64,000 nucleotides of DNA from Bacteroides sp. 224 (lineage in GTDB: Bacteria > Bacteroidota > Bacteroidia > Bacteroidales > Bacteroidaceae). Within the stretch, counting starts at the first letter, position 1, and every line of letters begins with the position of its first letter. A model generated the notes under the pieces. That model saw nothing but the letters and a program-made list of their open reading frames with translations, was not told the DNA's origin and did not search any database. The stretch spans positions 1 to 64,000 of the forward strand of contig NZ_QVMK01000004.1 in NCBI RefSeq assembly GCF_010500995.1, in the 5' to 3' direction. This document shows positions 1 to 9,126 of the stretch, in pieces. A program made the position numbers and the translations under genes.

Positions 1-9
1 AGTTATGAA

Positions 10-105
10 TGACAACCAGTTTAGAAGAAAAAAAGATATTGTGACAACCGGTTTAGTAACAAGCAGCAAAAAATGACAACCACTTTCAGTATAAGTCAAC
101 GTATT
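10..105. repeat. Three-copy direct repeat, 32-bp period
   Basis: Three copies of a 13-bp core resembling TGACAACCGGTTT begin at 10, 42 and 74, exactly 32 bp apart, with A-rich and poorly conserved DNA between them. The middle copy contains the palindrome AACCGGTT; the flanking copies each carry changes in it. The array may continue upstream of the window. No gene is seen here. It could be an operator series or a member of the same class of intergenic arrays found elsewhere in the window; its function is unknown. Confidence 0.6.
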
Positions 106-113
106 CCATACTT

Positions 114-202
114 AAAAGGTCAGACCTAACACTACATTAGGTCTGACCTTTTCAATAATTAGATCCGACCTTTTACCTCGTTAGGTCTGACCAAACTAAA
201 AA
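114..202. repeat. Palindromic-core array, 22-bp period (AGGTCnGACCT type)
   Basis: Four units start at about 115, 137, 159 and 181, each 22 bp apart. Each contains a form of the near-palindrome AGGTCTGACC. The first two units are also perfect inverted copies over 16 bp (114-129 and 137-152), separated by 7 nt, so they can fold into a strong hairpin followed by T residues on either strand. The array lies on the 3' side of the DUF1460 gene and could contribute to termination. The regular spacing goes beyond what a terminator needs. Confidence 0.75.
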
Positions 203-220
203 TTGCCCATCGGGCAATTT
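196..220 (-). terminator. Intrinsic terminator of the DUF1460 gene
   Basis: Perfect 9-bp stem AAATTGCCC (200-208) with GGGCAATTT (212-220) and a 3-nt loop. Read on the minus strand it is followed by a T-rich tail. It sits 40 bp beyond the stop codon of the minus-strand gene ending at 260. Confidence 0.8.
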
Positions 221-259
221 ATATCAATAAAAAACCAATTATAAGCATTTACTTAAGCG

Positions 260-1036
260 TTATTTTTTTAGTCTGAATACCCGGATTCCTGTTTGGTTTT
301 TACTTCTTGCCAGTTGGCGGTTTAGTGAAAGTTTGTCTACTACTACTTTACCTTCTTTCGAGGAAGCGTGTAATAAATGTAGGTTTCCTTTGATGTAAAT
401 GGCAATTCCTATATGGCTAACGTCTAATCCCGGGATGTCTGTAGTCAACATAATGATGTCGCCGTTCTTAATCCATTTCAATCCTTCCACCGGAAGCTGA
501 TCTTTTGGAAGATAGAAGAAACTCTGACTGGATAATTCTCTTTCAATAGCAACAATTTTGTTCACATTGCCCGGAGAATTTCTTAGGTGCTTATACTGTT
601 CCGGATGAGTAGACATATATGAAACAGTTACCTTTTTCTTTGTTGGGCTGTATGTTGCTGTAATATCTTCAATGATTCCCATACGCACATTGTCTTTTGC
701 CCAATCGCTTGCATAATGCAAGCGCGAAGTATATCCCTCGATCTTTCCGTTGCGATAACGTATGTTTTGCAGGTTTTTAGCAAAATCGCTTTCCTGCATA
801 TCATCTCCTTGTTCTGGACAAAGTGACATAGCTAAGGCAAACTCTACAAAAGTAGTACAGTCTAATTCGTCGCCATTGATGATTAATTCTTCTTCATCAG
901 TCACCTCTAAAGTGTTGGCTACATAAGGTGTGCCTACATATTTTAATGCATTACTAAGCATTAGGTTGTAGCTCTCTTGTGCGAATGTTATTGTAGACAA
1001 AGCACAAGCTATCAATAATAATGTAATTTTTCTCAT
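260..1036 (-). CDS. DUF1460 family secreted amidase-like protein
   Basis: 258 aa. The N-terminus (MRKITLLLIACALSTITFA) is a signal peptide, so the protein is exported to the periplasm or beyond. The body matches the DUF1460 family, which has an NlpC/P60-like papain fold and is described as N-acetylmuramoyl-L-alanine amidase-like. The likely nucleophile is Cys60 in LDCTTFVEFA and the likely catalytic His is His208 in DVSHIGIA; an HASS motif follows near residue 223. A role in cutting peptidoglycan peptides or recycling muropeptides is inferred from the fold; the substrate is not shown. It is transcribed alone or after the esterase gene upstream and is followed by a clear terminator. Confidence 0.85.
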   Translation of the reverse strand: MRKITLLLIACALSTITFAQESYNLMLSNALKYVGTPYVANTLEVTDEEELIINGDELDCTTFVEFALAMSLCPEQGDDMQESDFAKNLQNIRYRNGKIEGYTSRLHYASDWAKDNVRMGIIEDITATYSPTKKKVTVSYMSTHPEQYKHLRNSPGNVNKIVAIERELSSQSFFYLPKDQLPVEGLKWIKNGDIIMLTTDIPGLDVSHIGIAIYIKGNLHLLHASSKEGKVVVDKLSLNRQLARSKNQTGIRVFRLKK

Positions 1037-1069
1037 ATTCTTTTTAGTTTGTAATTATTCTGTTATTTC

Positions 1070-1930
1070 TTATGGTTGAATGACGGCTCTAATCCATTTT
1101 TCTAATTCCTCTGTCCATTGACGTTTATATATGAAATTATCACGGAATCCCCAACCATGTCCTCCGGTAGGATAAGCATGTAGGGCTACGGGTACCTTAT
1201 GATTTACCAATGCCAAGTAATAATTTACTCCATTAGCTGCGGGAACTGCGCGATCATCGGAAGAAAGAGTAATAAATGCCTGAGGAGTATCTGAATTAAC
1301 TTGTAGTTCGTTGGAATATAGAGTCTCTAATTCTTTAGAAGGTTCCTTACCTAACAAGTTTAGTCTGGAACCTCCATGTGTATAACTCTTATCCATGGTT
1401 ATGACCGGATAGAGTAAAATTTGAAAATCCGGACGAGTTTCTTTACTACTGTAATGAGTAGCAAGGGTAGAAGCCAGATGTCCACCGGCCGAAGCACCCA
1501 TGATACCTACTTTATTGAGATCAATATTCCATTCTGATGCATGCTTTCTTACTATACGGATAGCTTGTTCTGCATCTGATAATGGAATTTGGTGGTTTCC
1601 ATTGGGCATTCTGTATTTGAGTACTACATAAGTAATGCCCAAGCTATTAAACCAGGAAGCCATATCGTGTCCTTCGTGATTCATGGCTAAGCGGGCATAT
1701 CCGCCTCCCGGGCACATAATAATAGCTGTTCCATTGGGATTTTCTGCCTTATACACTGTTATAGAAGGATCTGTGATGTTGGCCACACGACCTTCACCCA
1801 TATTCTGTTCATTACCTTGCTGTCCGTTTGTATTAGGAGCTCCTTCAGCCCAAAGAGGAAGAGTAATCGGTTTCTGCGCCATAATGCTTGTGGCTATACC
1901 CAATAAAGTCATTAATAATACCTTTTTCAT
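1070..1930 (-). CDS. Secreted alpha/beta-hydrolase, acetylesterase/xylanase-type
   Basis: 286 aa from the chosen start. The signal peptide MKKVLLMTLLGIATSIMAQ begins at 1930; an ATG two codons further upstream (1936) is equally possible. A longer frame to 1978 would run towards the terminator of the upstream gene and precede the signal peptide, so it is rejected. Family features: an oxyanion segment PGGGYA, the nucleophile elbow GASAGGHLA (Ser near residue 147), an acid in SSDDRAVP and the C-terminal catalytic His in GGHGWGF. This is the BD-FAE/Axe1-like esterase group, often used to remove acetyl or feruloyl groups from plant polysaccharides. The exact substrate is unknown, and there is no polysaccharide-utilisation locus around it. 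Confidence 0.85.
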   Translation of the reverse strand: MKKVLLMTLLGIATSIMAQKPITLPLWAEGAPNTNGQQGNEQNMGEGRVANITDPSITVYKAENPNGTAIIMCPGGGYARLAMNHEGHDMASWFNSLGITYVVLKYRMPNGNHQIPLSDAEQAIRIVRKHASEWNIDLNKVGIMGASAGGHLASTLATHYSSKETRPDFQILLYPVITMDKSYTHGGSRLNLLGKEPSKELETLYSNELQVNSDTPQAFITLSSDDRAVPAANGVNYYLALVNHKVPVALHAYPTGGHGWGFRDNFIYKRQWTEELEKWIRAVIQP

Positions 1931-1975
1931 TTGCATAATCTCATTTGTATCTATTGAATCAGGTGTCAAAGAAAG

Positions 1976-2007
1976 CAAAAAAGAAGGAGAATCGAAAGAT
2001 TCTCCTT
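1976..2007 (-). terminator. Hairpin terminator after the DUF1573 gene
   Basis: Perfect 10-bp stem AAGGAGAATC (1984-1993) with GATTCTCCTT (1998-2007), enclosing a 4-nt loop. On the minus strand it is followed by CTTTTTT. It lies 20 bp past the stop of the gene ending at 2028 and separates it from the esterase gene. Confidence 0.85.
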
Positions 2008-2027
2008 GGGTATGTTACGTTGATTAT

Positions 2028-2435
2028 TTACTTTTTGCTTTTCTTATCTTCTTTCGCCAACATGGTTCCTTCTATAAACAATCGCATCATTTCTGTTTTG
2101 GCATTTGTGCGGATTGTTATTGATTTCTTAAAATAACCGGGATACTTACCAGTGCCGTTGTAAGTTACTTTGATAGTACCGCTTTTTCCGGGTAAGATGG
2201 GCTCTTTAGGATAATCGGGTACGGTACATCCGCAAGATGCAATAGCCTGATGAATAACCAACGGAGCTTTTCCAATATTGGTGAAAGTATATGTTACAGA
2301 TACAACAGGGTCATTTTCAGAGAATTCACCCACATCTTGGGTCGTTTTATCAAACTTAATTTCGGCCGTGGCTTGTGCAAATGCAAAGTTTATGCTTAGT
2401 GCCAGTACGGCTATCAATGCTACAATCTTTTTCAT
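2028..2435 (-). CDS. DUF1573 domain protein, secreted
   Basis: 135 aa with a clear signal peptide (MKKIVALIAVLALSINFAFA). The rest is one DUF1573 domain, a beta-sandwich of immunoglobulin-like type very common in Bacteroidota. Typical features seen are F-x-F-T-N-x-G-x-x-P-L-V-I spacing, the IASCGCTVPDYPKEPILPGK segment and a short lysine-rich tail. The SCGCT motif is a family hallmark of unknown role. No enzyme activity can be assigned; an envelope or periplasmic adhesion-like role is the usual guess. It is a single gene bounded by a terminator on its 3' side. Confidence 0.88.
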   Translation of the reverse strand: MKKIVALIAVLALSINFAFAQATAEIKFDKTTQDVGEFSENDPVVSVTYTFTNIGKAPLVIHQAIASCGCTVPDYPKEPILPGKSGTIKVTYNGTGKYPGYFKKSITIRTNAKTEMMRLFIEGTMLAKEDKKSKK

Positions 2436-2559
2436 TTTCTTTCTCTATTTTAGAATATATACAATGCAAAGGTAAAGCTTTTTTTTAAATTAAATCTGGT
2501 ATATTAGCCAAATTGTTTTAAAAACGCCCTAATATAGCTTGTATAAATAAAAACTAATA

Positions 2560-3156
2560 CTACTTTGGAGAGAACTCAAGACCCAGCATCATGCCATCAT
2601 ATCCTTTTGCAAGAGTAGTAATGGCTTTTAGAGTGGTGTTCGTAGATTTATTTCCGAAATATACCAGTAGTTGCAACAGTTTATCTGCATCAAACATCAA
2701 TGACATACTATTTGATTGTTGAGCAACCTTGGCATTGAGTCCTACAAGACCGGCATATTTCAAGTTGACTGTTTTGTTTTCCTGATCGTATCCATAAGTG
2801 CCATTGAAAGTACGACTACCAATAGTACTGGTGAAAGTACTATCTGCATTAAAAGTAAAATTCGTGATACCTTGTTTAACACCTGCTTTACTTAAATATC
2901 CATTCAATTTATTTTCTACGGTACTTGAAGCCAAACTACCACCTGCTTTCTTTAATATATCATCGGATTCGAATTCAACGGCCGAACCTGTGTAGCTCCA
3001 CGTTCCGGTTAAATCAATAGTGCTTGATCCTCCGGTTACTGCATTAACGATACCGGATACAGTTTCTTTGTTAAGAAGATCTTTCCATGATTGTGCCCAT
3101 GTGCTTGTACATAACAGGCAAGCTGCAATTACTAAAATCAGTTTTGTTCTGTTCAT
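2560..3156 (-). CDS. DUF4923 family exported protein
   Basis: 198 aa. The start chosen is the ATG at 3156, directly before a signal peptide (MNRTKLILVIAACLLCTSTWA) and preceded by an A/G-rich stretch; an in-frame ATG at 3183 would add nine charged residues before the signal and overlap the stop of engB. The body resembles DUF4923: an N-terminal WKDLLNKETVSGIVNAVTGG helix, a LTGTWSYTGSAVEF segment, and a C-terminal part ending GLEFSPK. There is no lipobox Cys right after the hydrophobic stretch. Function is unknown. It is probably cotranscribed with engB, 19 bp upstream. Confidence 0.75.
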   Translation of the reverse strand: MNRTKLILVIAACLLCTSTWAQSWKDLLNKETVSGIVNAVTGGSSTIDLTGTWSYTGSAVEFESDDILKKAGGSLASSTVENKLNGYLSKAGVKQGITNFTFNADSTFTSTIGSRTFNGTYGYDQENKTVNLKYAGLVGLNAKVAQQSNSMSLMFDADKLLQLLVYFGNKSTNTTLKAITTLAKGYDGMMLGLEFSPK

Positions 3157-3175
3157 CTCTTTTTTCGGTTTTAAG

Positions 3176-3778
3176 TTATTCATTTATTGCTTGATTAATG
3201 CTCTCAATATAATTGAGTATTTCATTTCTTCCTAATCTGGTTTCTGATGAAGAAATAAAATAAGGAGGAAGTTCTTCCCATTGTTTTCGTAATTCATTTA
3301 GATAGGAATTTATATTGTTACCCAGTTTGCCTCCTTTCAGTTTATCAGATTTGGTAAATACAATAGAAAATGGAACTCCGTTTTCTCCTAACCATTCCAT
3401 AAATTCCAAATCAATTTTCTGAGGTTCCAATCTGCTATCTATTAAAAGGAATAAATTGGTCATTTGTTTACGCTCCAGGATATAATCTTCGATAATTTTT
3501 TGTATCTGGCTTTTACCCTTTTGCCCGCGGCGTGCATATCCGTATCCCGGTAAGTCTACAATATACCAATTATTATTAATCAGAAAGTGATTGATAAGCA
3601 TTGTCTTTCCCGGAGTAGCAGAAGTCATGGCTAATCCTTTTCGCGAGGTCAGCATATTGATTAAACTTGATTTTCCCACATTGGAGCGTCCGATAAAAGC
3701 GTATTCCGGTAAGTCGCCGGTAGGGCATTTTTTTACGTCGGTATTACTAATAATAAATTCAGCACTGGTAATTTCCAT
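3176..3778 (-). CDS. engB: Ribosome biogenesis GTP-binding protein EngB/YsxC
   Basis: 200 aa, the usual length for EngB (YihA/YsxC), a GTPase required for assembly of the large ribosomal subunit. G1 is GRSNVGKS (residues 30-37), G3 DLPGYG (75-80) and G4 TKSD (142-145); the PGKT segment before G3 is the switch I region. The start at 3778 (MEITSAEF) lies 2 bp after the symporter stop codon and fits the family; an upstream ATG at 3811 would overlap the symporter gene. The close spacing suggests translation coupled to that gene, although the two functions are not related in an obvious way. Confidence 0.95.
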   Translation of the reverse strand: MEITSAEFIISNTDVKKCPTGDLPEYAFIGRSNVGKSSLINMLTSRKGLAMTSATPGKTMLINHFLINNNWYIVDLPGYGYARRGQKGKSQIQKIIEDYILERKQMTNLFLLIDSRLEPQKIDLEFMEWLGENGVPFSIVFTKSDKLKGGKLGNNINSYLNELRKQWEELPPYFISSSETRLGRNEILNYIESINQAINE

Positions 3779-3780
3779 AA

Positions 3781-5223
3781 TTAATTGTTTTTGGATTGTG
3801 AAAACATCCACATTCCGGTAAATGTAAGTAATCCGTTTAGCATGAGTAATTCATAACCAAACTGATAACCTGTATATGAGGATACTATTTTATCAATAGC
3901 ATAACAAAGTAGCGGAGAAGCTACGGCAATAAACGGAACATAGCTATCTTTGGTTTGCCGTTTTGTAAACAAACCGAAGGCAAACATACCTAATAGCGGT
4001 CCATACGTATAAGAAGCAATGACATAGATGGCATCTATCACACTTTGATTGTTCACTATACGGAAGAAACAAATAAAGCAAATCAATATAATAGACATGC
4101 CCAGATGCACTTTCTTTCTTTTGCTGCGAGCTACTTCTTCTTTATCTTTATCAGTTTCCAATATATCAATACAGAAGCTTGTAGTCATAGAGGTTAAAGC
4201 AGAATCTGAGTTACTGAAAGCTGCTGCAACAACTCCGATTGTAAACAAAATAAGAACAGCTTGACCTAAATGTCCTTGTGTGGCAAACATCGGGAGAATA
4301 TCATCATTGGAAGCCGGAAGCTCAATCTGCATTTGATTAGCCAGAATAAGTAAAAGTATTCCCAGCGAGAGAAAAAGAAGATTCAAAGGAATAAAGGAGA
4401 AACCATAACAATACATATTCTTTTGTGCATCTTTCAGGTTACGACAAGTCAGATTTTTCTGCATCATATCCTGATCAAGCCCGGTCATTACAATAACAAT
4501 GAATATACCACTTGTGAATTGCTTAAAGAAGTTTTGTTTAGACATCCAGTCGTCAAAAACAAAAATACGCGAGTGCTCATGAACGCTTATAGCTTGAACC
4601 ATCTCTCCGAAACCCATTTGAAGATGCCCTGTAACAGCGATGATGATGCATATCAATGCAGCTATCAAACAAAAGGTTTGCAAAGTATCTGTCCAGACAA
4701 TCGTTTTGATTCCGTTTTTTTGAGTATATATCCAAACAAGTGCGACAGCCCCCACTGCAATAGCCCAAAAAGGAACTCCCATTTCCTGAAACACATAGTG
4801 GTAAAGGATAAGGCATACCAAATAGATTTTAGCTGCCGTACCTGTCATGCGTGAAAGTAAAAAGAAAAAAGAACCTGTAATATAAGAACGTCGCCCGATT
4901 CGTGTACCTAAATAAGTATATATGCTGGTGAGGTTGAGCTTGTAATAAAGAGGCAGCAATACATGAGCTACTACCATATAGCCAAAAAAGAAACCGATAA
5001 CAGTCTGCATATAAGTCATATCCATACTGCGAACCATGCCTGGAACCGATACGAAAGTAACCCCTGAAATGGTGGCTCCAATCATTCCGAATGCAACTAT
5101 ATACCAAGGAGATTGATTCTCTCCCCGAAAAAAAGCGGCATTGGAACCTCCTTTCTTCCCAGTGATGCGTGCTATGACCAATAAAGCAGAGAAATAGCAA
5201 ATAATGGTAATGAGTATCATCAT
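3781..5223 (-). CDS. Sodium:solute symporter (SSS family)
   Basis: 480 aa, very hydrophobic, with about 12-13 membrane segments. The N-terminal segments ([21 protein letters not shown] and the following [14 protein letters not shown]) and the [15 protein letters not shown] segment are typical of the sodium:solute symporter family, which couples solute uptake to a sodium gradient across the inner membrane. The solute cannot be read from sequence; Bacteroidota members of this type are often annotated only as sodium:solute symporter. A -7-like element TAACTTTG ends only 4 bp upstream of the ATG, so the mRNA may be almost leaderless. Confidence 0.9.
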   Translation of the reverse strand: MMILITIICYFSALLVIARITGKKGGSNAAFFRGENQSPWYIVAFGMIGATISGVTFVSVPGMVRSMDMTYMQTVIGFFFGYMVVAHVLLPLYYKLNLTSIYTYLGTRIGRRSYITGSFFFLLSRMTGTAAKIYLVCLILYHYVFQEMGVPFWAIAVGAVALVWIYTQKNGIKTIVWTDTLQTFCLIAALICIIIAVTGHLQMGFGEMVQAISVHEHSRIFVFDDWMSKQNFFKQFTSGIFIVIVMTGLDQDMMQKNLTCRNLKDAQKNMYCYGFSFIPLNLLFLSLGILLLILANQMQIELPASNDDILPMFATQGHLGQAVLILFTIGVVAAAFSNSDSALTSMTTSFCIDILETDKDKEEVARSKRKKVHLGMSIILICFICFFRIVNNQSVIDAIYVIASYTYGPLLGMFAFGLFTKRQTKDSYVPFIAVASPLLCYAIDKIVSSYTGYQFGYELLMLNGLLTFTGMWMFSQSKNN

Positions 5224-5227
5224 GGCG

Positions 5228-5267
5228 CAAAGTTAATACTAAATATCGATATTTTTATCTACATTTG
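5228..5267. promoter_or_regulatory. Divergent promoter pair for the symporter and recR
   Basis: Within 40 bp there are two Bacteroidota -7 elements facing apart: TAACTTTG on the minus strand (5228-5235) for the symporter and TACATTTG on the plus strand (5260-5267) for recR. Neither has an obvious TTTG -33 element. The minus-strand element lies 4 bp from its ATG. Confidence 0.55.
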
Positions 5268-5291
5268 TCGACAGAAAAGAGGAGATCATCT

Positions 5292-5912
5292 ATGATAAAT
5301 CAACAATATCCATCTATACTACTGGAAAAAGCGGTGAATGAATTTGCCAAATTGCCCGGTATCGGACGGAAAACAGCAATGAGGCTGGTGCTTCATTTGC
5401 TCAGACAGGAAAAAACTACTGTAGAAGCCTTCAGCCATGCCATAACTACTCTAAAACAAGAGGTGAAATATTGTAAGGTATGCCACAATATTTCTGATAC
5501 GGAAGTATGTCAGATTTGTGCGAATACTCAACGAGACTCCTCTGTGGTTTGTGTAGTAGAAAACATTCGGGATGTAATGGCGGTTGAAGCTACCCAACAA
5601 TTCCGGGGTTTATATCATGTGTTGGGAGGTGTAATTTCTCCGATGGATGGGGTAGGACCCAGTGATTTGCAAATCGAAAGTCTGGTAGGAAGAGTGACCT
5701 CCGGCGAAGTGAAGGAGGTAATCTTAGCTTTAAGCTCTACAATGGAAGGAGATACAACGAATTTTTATATATTCCGTAAATTGGATAAAATGGACGTAAA
5801 GCTTTCTGTGATTGCTCGTGGTATATCCATAGGGGACGAATTGGAATATACGGATGAAGTAACCTTAGGACGCAGTATTGTGAACCGGATGCCTTTTAAT
5901 GGTACTCTTTAA
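5292..5912 (+). CDS. recR: Recombination mediator protein RecR
   Basis: 206 aa, full length for RecR. It acts with RecO (and RecF) to load RecA on single-stranded DNA at gaps. Seen: a helix-hairpin-helix near the N-terminus ([15 protein letters not shown]), a four-cysteine zinc finger at Cys61, Cys64, Cys73 and Cys76 (CKVC...CQIC), then a Toprim domain starting [15 protein letters not shown]. The ATG at 5292 fits the family N-terminus; an upstream ATG-like codon at 5265 overlaps the -7 promoter element. The gene begins a rightward run with a membrane protein and a GNAT gene. Confidence 0.96.
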   Translation: MINQQYPSILLEKAVNEFAKLPGIGRKTAMRLVLHLLRQEKTTVEAFSHAITTLKQEVKYCKVCHNISDTEVCQICANTQRDSSVVCVVENIRDVMAVEATQQFRGLYHVLGGVISPMDGVGPSDLQIESLVGRVTSGEVKEVILALSSTMEGDTTNFYIFRKLDKMDVKLSVIARGISIGDELEYTDEVTLGRSIVNRMPFNGTL

Positions 5913-5933
5913 ATTAATTACTCAAACATACTT

Positions 5934-6389
5934 ATGGAAAAACAAATAAAACAAACGATAAACGGACTTAAAATACAATATGTATTATTTTGGATACTCC
6001 CGATTTTATTAATTATAGCCGGTGAAAGCAATTGGATGCCTGTGGGGCTCTATGCCGATGATGCAGGAATGCAATATATATGGGATACTGTTGGAATATT
6101 GGTGACTATAGCCTTTGTACCTTTGTCATTGAAACTTTTCAGTTTGGTATTAAAAAAACAAATAGATACGCTGACCTTTCCGGTTGCCTTAAAGAGATAT
6201 TCTCTTTGGAGTGGTATTCGGTTGGGATTATTAGAATTTGTTGTTATTTTGAATATTGTTATATACTATCTTACTTTGGGTAATATAGGTAGTTTATGTG
6301 CATTGATAGCTCTTACGGCTTCTTTCTTTTGTATGCCAAGTGAGAAACGCCTAAGAGAAGAACTTCATATTATTGCAGATCAACCATGA
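5934..6389 (+). CDS. Small integral membrane protein of unknown function
   Basis: 151 aa. Four hydrophobic segments are visible (about residues 17-35, 49-72, 98-117 and 120-135), with a charged N-terminus and a short polar tail. I do not recognise a characterised family. It lies 21 bp after recR and overlaps the next gene by 4 bp (ATGA), so the three genes recR, this one and the acetyltransferase are probably one transcript. Confidence 0.75.
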   Translation: MEKQIKQTINGLKIQYVLFWILPILLIIAGESNWMPVGLYADDAGMQYIWDTVGILVTIAFVPLSLKLFSLVLKKQIDTLTFPVALKRYSLWSGIRLGLLEFVVILNIVIYYLTLGNIGSLCALIALTASFFCMPSEKRLREELHIIADQP

Positions 6390-6913
6390 AAAGTTATTTA
6401 AGCAATGAGTACGTGAAACTTCGTGCCATGGAGCCGGAAGATTTGCATTTGATGTACAAAATAGAAAATAATCCGGATCTTTGGGAAGTTAGTAGCTTTA
6501 CGGTTCCTTATTCTCGTTATGCATTAAAGGAGTATATTGAACAATCGCAGAGTGATATTTTTGCAGATAAACAGCTTCGGTTAATGATTGTTCGTTGTGC
6601 AGATAATCGGGTAGTTGGTACCATCGACATAACGGACTTTGTTCCCCTCCATGCACGAGGAGCCTTGGGAATCGCTATACTGGAAGAATTCAGACATAAA
6701 GGATATGCGCGGAATGCCTTAGAGTTATTATGTGAATATGCTTTTGAATTTTTACGTATGAAGCAACTGTATGCACATGTTCCGGTGGATAATACATCAA
6801 GCTTAAACCTCTTTTTGAATAATGGATTTCAACAATGTGGCGTATTGAAAGAATGGATACAATCCGGCAATGTATATAAAGATGTATTTCTTTTACAAAA
6901 AATACGTACTTAA
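6386..6913 (+). CDS. GNAT family N-acetyltransferase (RimJ/RimL-like)
   Basis: 175 aa. The opening YVKLRAMEPEDLHLMYKIENN and the central VVGTIDITDFVPLHARGALGIAILEEFRHKGYARNALELL match the RimJ/RimL-type GNAT domain; E-E-F-R-H-K-G-Y-A is the acetyl-CoA binding loop. C-terminal AHVPVDNTSSLNLFLNNGFQ is the usual motif B. RimJ/RimL relatives acetylate N-termini of ribosomal proteins, but many members act on amino acids or small amines; the target here is unknown. Its start codon overlaps the previous stop by 4 bp, indicating translational coupling. Confidence 0.9.
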   Translation: MKSYLSNEYVKLRAMEPEDLHLMYKIENNPDLWEVSSFTVPYSRYALKEYIEQSQSDIFADKQLRLMIVRCADNRVVGTIDITDFVPLHARGALGIAILEEFRHKGYARNALELLCEYAFEFLRMKQLYAHVPVDNTSSLNLFLNNGFQQCGVLKEWIQSGNVYKDVFLLQKIRT

Positions 6914-6924
6914 GCAGGCGGAAT

Positions 6925-7512
6925 CTAATTAAGTGTTGGAATTTGTGGAAAGCGCGACCATGTTTGATATTTACTACCCAAATGCCTTAAAGATCTTTTC
7001 CACATGCTTTCTATTTTATCAGACATGAGTTCGGTTATTTCTTCTTTGCTGACGATCCAGGTATCTTCTTTTATTTCATGATCCAGTTGTTCCAGCTCCC
7101 AACCAGAGTATCCAAGGAAGAATTTTATAACTCCATCTACCGGTTTACCTTTTAACATATACTCTTTAATGAATGAGAAATCACCATTCATATATAAACC
7201 ATTTGAAATAGAGAGTGCCCCGGGTACATCGGGTAAAGTATGTAAGAAGAATAAGGTGTCTGTTCCTATTGGCCCTCCTTTATAAATAGGAATGTCATCC
7301 AGGTATTTGAATTCCTTAATAACTTCGTTTAAAAGCAGAGGAAGTTGTTTATTCATAATAAGCCCCATACTTCCCTCATTTGTATGATCGACAAGTAATA
7401 CTACAGATCTTCCGAATGTAGCATCTCTAAGGAAGGGTTCTGAAATCAGAATCTTTCCTCTGGAAGGAAGTGCGTTGTTTGATTTTATTTTAAATATATC
7501 CGTATCGTTCAT
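6925..7512 (-). CDS. YqgE/AlgH family protein (UPF0301)
   Basis: 195 aa, normal length. Family signature: [35 protein letters not shown] and the central [17 protein letters not shown]. The YqgE/AlgH fold is known from structures, and AlgH was linked to alginate regulation in Pseudomonas, but no biochemical function is established. It ends 11 bp from the convergent acetyltransferase gene, with no hairpin between them, so the two transcripts may overlap. Confidence 0.93.
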   Translation of the reverse strand: MNDTDIFKIKSNNALPSRGKILISEPFLRDATFGRSVVLLVDHTNEGSMGLIMNKQLPLLLNEVIKEFKYLDDIPIYKGGPIGTDTLFFLHTLPDVPGALSISNGLYMNGDFSFIKEYMLKGKPVDGVIKFFLGYSGWELEQLDHEIKEDTWIVSKEEITELMSDKIESMWKRSLRHLGSKYQTWSRFPQIPTLN

Positions 7513-7612
7513 ACACCGAATATAAACAAATAATTTACACCTTCCAAATTTATGATTGATTTTCTCTACTTATCTGATAAAAAAGATGATTGAAGATTAA
7601 GAATAATAGGAT

Positions 7613-7647
7613 AAATAAAAGCTGCAAATTTAGAAAATGCAGCTTTT
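7613..7647 (-). terminator. Terminator after aspA
   Basis: Perfect 10-bp stem AAAAGCTGCA (7617-7626) with TGCAGCTTTT (7638-7647), 11-nt loop, followed on the minus strand by a T-rich tail. It lies 39 bp beyond the aspA stop codon. Confidence 0.85.
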
Positions 7648-7685
7648 ATGTAGAAATATTGGGGGTAATGTGTTATCTGACCGGA

Positions 7686-9074
7686 TTATTTTGTTCCAAC
7701 CATGTTTTCTGGATTTAGTATCTTATCAAGTTCCTCTTTAGAGAGTACATTCTTTTTCAGAACTAAATTATAAACACTTTCTCCTGTTTCCAATGCCTCT
7801 TTGGCTATGGATGTACTATTGTTATAACCGATGTATGGATTTAAGGCTGTTACAATACCGATACTATTCATTACCAGAGATTTGCAGTGTTCTTCGTTGG
7901 CGGTAATTCCATCGATGCAATTGGTACGGAAACAATCAATAACATTAGTCAAAAGGTTTTGCGACTCCAATATACTATATGTTATAACAGGCTCCATTAC
8001 ATTGAGTTGCAATTGTCCGGCTTCGGATGCCATCATTACAGTGAGATCATTTCCCATTACTTTGAAACAAGTTTGAGATACCACCTCGGCAATAACCGGA
8101 TTTACTTTTCCCGGCATAATAGATGAACCTGCTTGTCGTGGAGGAAGATTAATTTCATATATTCCGCAACGAGGTCCGGAGGTAAGTATTCTGAGGTCGT
8201 TTGCCATTTTCGACAGTTTGGTTGTCAACCTCTTTAGTGCAGAAGAATAAGCAACAAAAGCTCCTGTGCCGGAAGTTGCTTCTACAAAGTTTTCTGCGGG
8301 ATAAAAATCATAACCGGTTATCTTTGCTAAAGTTTTAGCACAAAGTTCGGCGTAGCCGGGAATTGCGTTTAAGCCGGTTCCTACCGCAGTTGCGCCCATG
8401 TTTATTTCAAGGCACTGATCTGCATTGTATTTTAAATATTCAATTTCTTTTTGAAGAGTAGCTGCATACGCATTAAATTCTTGCCCTAAAGTTAAAGGTA
8501 TAGCATCTTGCAAATGTGTGCGACCCATTGTTATTACATGAGCAAACTCTTTACCTTTGTTCTTTAGTGATTCTACTAAATTTAATAAAGCCTTGGTTAG
8601 TTTTTCATTATAAAATAGAATACCTAGTTTCAATCCTGTTGGATAAGCATCGTTAGTTGATTGAGAAAGATTTACATGGTCGTACGGAGAACAATATTTA
8701 TATTCACCTTTTTGATAACCCATGTCTTCCAAGGCAATGTTGGCAATTACTTCATTTATATTCATGTTGGTTGAAGTACCTGCTCCCCCCTGAAGCATAT
8801 CGCTTGGAAACTGATCGAGATATTCTCCACTAACAATCTTTTTACAAGCTTTTATGATAGATTCCTCTACCTTCTTATCTAATGCCTGTAATTGGCAGTT
8901 AGATTCGGCCGCAGCCCATTTAACATAAGCAAGAGCTTTAATAAACTCGGGGAAATGAGAAAGCTTTACTCCCGAAATGTTGAAATTATTAATCGCTCTC
9001 TGTGTGTGAATTCCATAATAAGCGTCGGCCGGAATATTTAAACTGCCGATCAAATCTTTTTCTGTCCGATTCAT
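7686..9074 (-). CDS. aspA: Aspartate ammonia-lyase
   Basis: 462 aa. Reversible deamination of L-aspartate to fumarate and ammonia. Seen: TSTNMN (100-105), SQSTND (137-142), GRTHLQDAIPLTLGQE (184-199), the superfamily signature GSSIMPGKVN (316-325) and the MGATAVGTGLNA segment. The RTEKDLIGSLNIPADAYYG N-terminus is of the AspA rather than fumarase type. In anaerobic Bacteroidales this feeds fumarate to fumarate reductase. It has its own terminator and a -7 element TAACTTTG about 50 bp upstream. The aminotransferase upstream could be a functional partner in amino-acid use, but the 156-bp gap suggests separate control. Confidence 0.95.
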   Translation of the reverse strand: MNRTEKDLIGSLNIPADAYYGIHTQRAINNFNISGVKLSHFPEFIKALAYVKWAAAESNCQLQALDKKVEESIIKACKKIVSGEYLDQFPSDMLQGGAGTSTNMNINEVIANIALEDMGYQKGEYKYCSPYDHVNLSQSTNDAYPTGLKLGILFYNEKLTKALLNLVESLKNKGKEFAHVITMGRTHLQDAIPLTLGQEFNAYAATLQKEIEYLKYNADQCLEINMGATAVGTGLNAIPGYAELCAKTLAKITGYDFYPAENFVEATSGTGAFVAYSSALKRLTTKLSKMANDLRILTSGPRCGIYEINLPPRQAGSSIMPGKVNPVIAEVVSQTCFKVMGNDLTVMMASEAGQLQLNVMEPVITYSILESQNLLTNVIDCFRTNCIDGITANEEHCKSLVMNSIGIVTALNPYIGYNNSTSIAKEALETGESVYNLVLKKNVLSKEELDKILNPENMVGTK

Positions 9075-9126
9075 AATGTATCAAATTGTAAATAGTAAAC
9101 CTTAGTTTTAATAATAATAAAGTCTT

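Noticed and set aside
114..202. Possible CRISPR array from regularly spaced repeats
   Set aside because: Units are 22 bp start to start with the repeat itself filling most of it, no variable spacers, and no cas genes. The other arrays fail for the same reason.
4577..5230. Several frames antisense to the symporter and overlapping EngB
   Set aside because: They are alternative frames of a membrane protein gene, lack family similarity and have no promoter.
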